A stretch of DNA of 64,000 nucleotides, taken from NCBI GenBank assembly GCA_016946835.1, contig JACVTC010000223.1, positions 75,001 to 139,000 on the forward strand. Reading direction: 5' to 3'. Positions 63,962 to 64,000 of this stretch are shown here, in pieces (position 1 is the stretch's first letter; each line of letters begins with the position of its first letter). Source of the stretch: Neocallimastix lanati (nom. inval.) (taxonomy: Eukaryota; Neocallimastigomycota; Neocallimastigomycetes; Neocallimastigales; Neocallimastigaceae). Under the pieces are notes generated by a model, which was not told the DNA's origin, ran no database searches, and worked only from the letters and a program-made list of their open reading frames with translations. The translations under genes were made by a program, and so were the position numbers.

Positions 63962-64000
63962 CAGGGAAGAGAATACATTTCCAAAACTTTATTAAATTTT
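63848..64000 (+). CDS. Possible 5' end of a gene running off the window
   Basis: ATG at 63848, then a possible donor (GTATTT at 63856), a T-rich intron and an acceptor TTTTAG at 63960, followed by G/C-containing sequence ACAGGGAAGAGAATACATTT. Joined in phase this gives MVKQGKRIHFQNFIKF. The downstream exon is too short to identify a family, and other donors are possible. Confidence 0.3.

Overview
The window looks like nuclear DNA of an anaerobic gut fungus (Neocallimastigomycota). Three things point that way. The DNA is overwhelmingly A+T, with intergenic stretches made almost only of A and T, homopolymers and AT microsatellites. Introns are short GT..AG types inside compact genes. The strongest marker is a secreted CotH-kinase protein (23048-27062) carrying three tandem CBM10-type fungal dockerins, the docking modules of gut-fungal cellulosomes. 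An intronless bacterial-type deoxyribose-phosphate aldolase and a broken polysaccharide deacetylase fit the same lifestyle.

Layout from left to right. 2.5-3.6 kb: three-exon gene of unknown function (minus). 9.4-16.9 kb: a segment bounded by long inverted repeats that holds a decayed FLYWCH/MULE transposase (minus), a decayed Ty1/copia gag (plus) and an intact four-exon ZCCHC9-like zinc-knuckle gene (minus). 18.4-19.0 kb: polysaccharide deacetylase pseudogene. 23.0-27.1 kb: the CotH-dockerin gene. 28.0-30.5 kb: retroelement relics (a probable Ty3/gypsy scrap, then a long Ty1/copia relic on minus). 33.4 kb: MYND finger protein. 36.3-39.0 kb: seven-exon membrane RING-H2 ubiquitin ligase. 40.4-42.8 kb: six-exon ankyrin-repeat protein (minus). 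46.0-46.8 kb: deoC. 48-50 kb: weak relics. 50.2-51.1 kb: TTTATTA satellite. 53.15-59.08 kb: complete-length Ty1/copia retrotransposon with identical 247-bp LTRs, inserted in an (ATT)n microsatellite. 60.9-62.7 kb: six-exon NT-C2 domain protein (EEIG1/EHBP1 type). 63.8-64.0 kb: possible first exons of a further gene.

Five of the genes (unknown gene, ZCCHC9-like, RING-H2, ankyrin, NT-C2) are only visible, or only complete, after joining exons. I did this by hand from splice signals, reading-frame phase and family motifs; every join keeps frame. The genes do not form a pathway: they are ordinary scattered host loci (ubiquitin ligase, RNA-binding protein, adaptor proteins, nucleoside catabolism, cellulosome/cell-surface kinase) in a repeat-rich landscape. 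The most interesting points are the CotH kinase fused to a Ser/Asp/Glu repeat tail that may be its own substrate, a young but protease-deleted copia element whose primer-binding site matches an internal part of a lysine tRNA, and interleaved inverted repeats in the AT-rich spacers.
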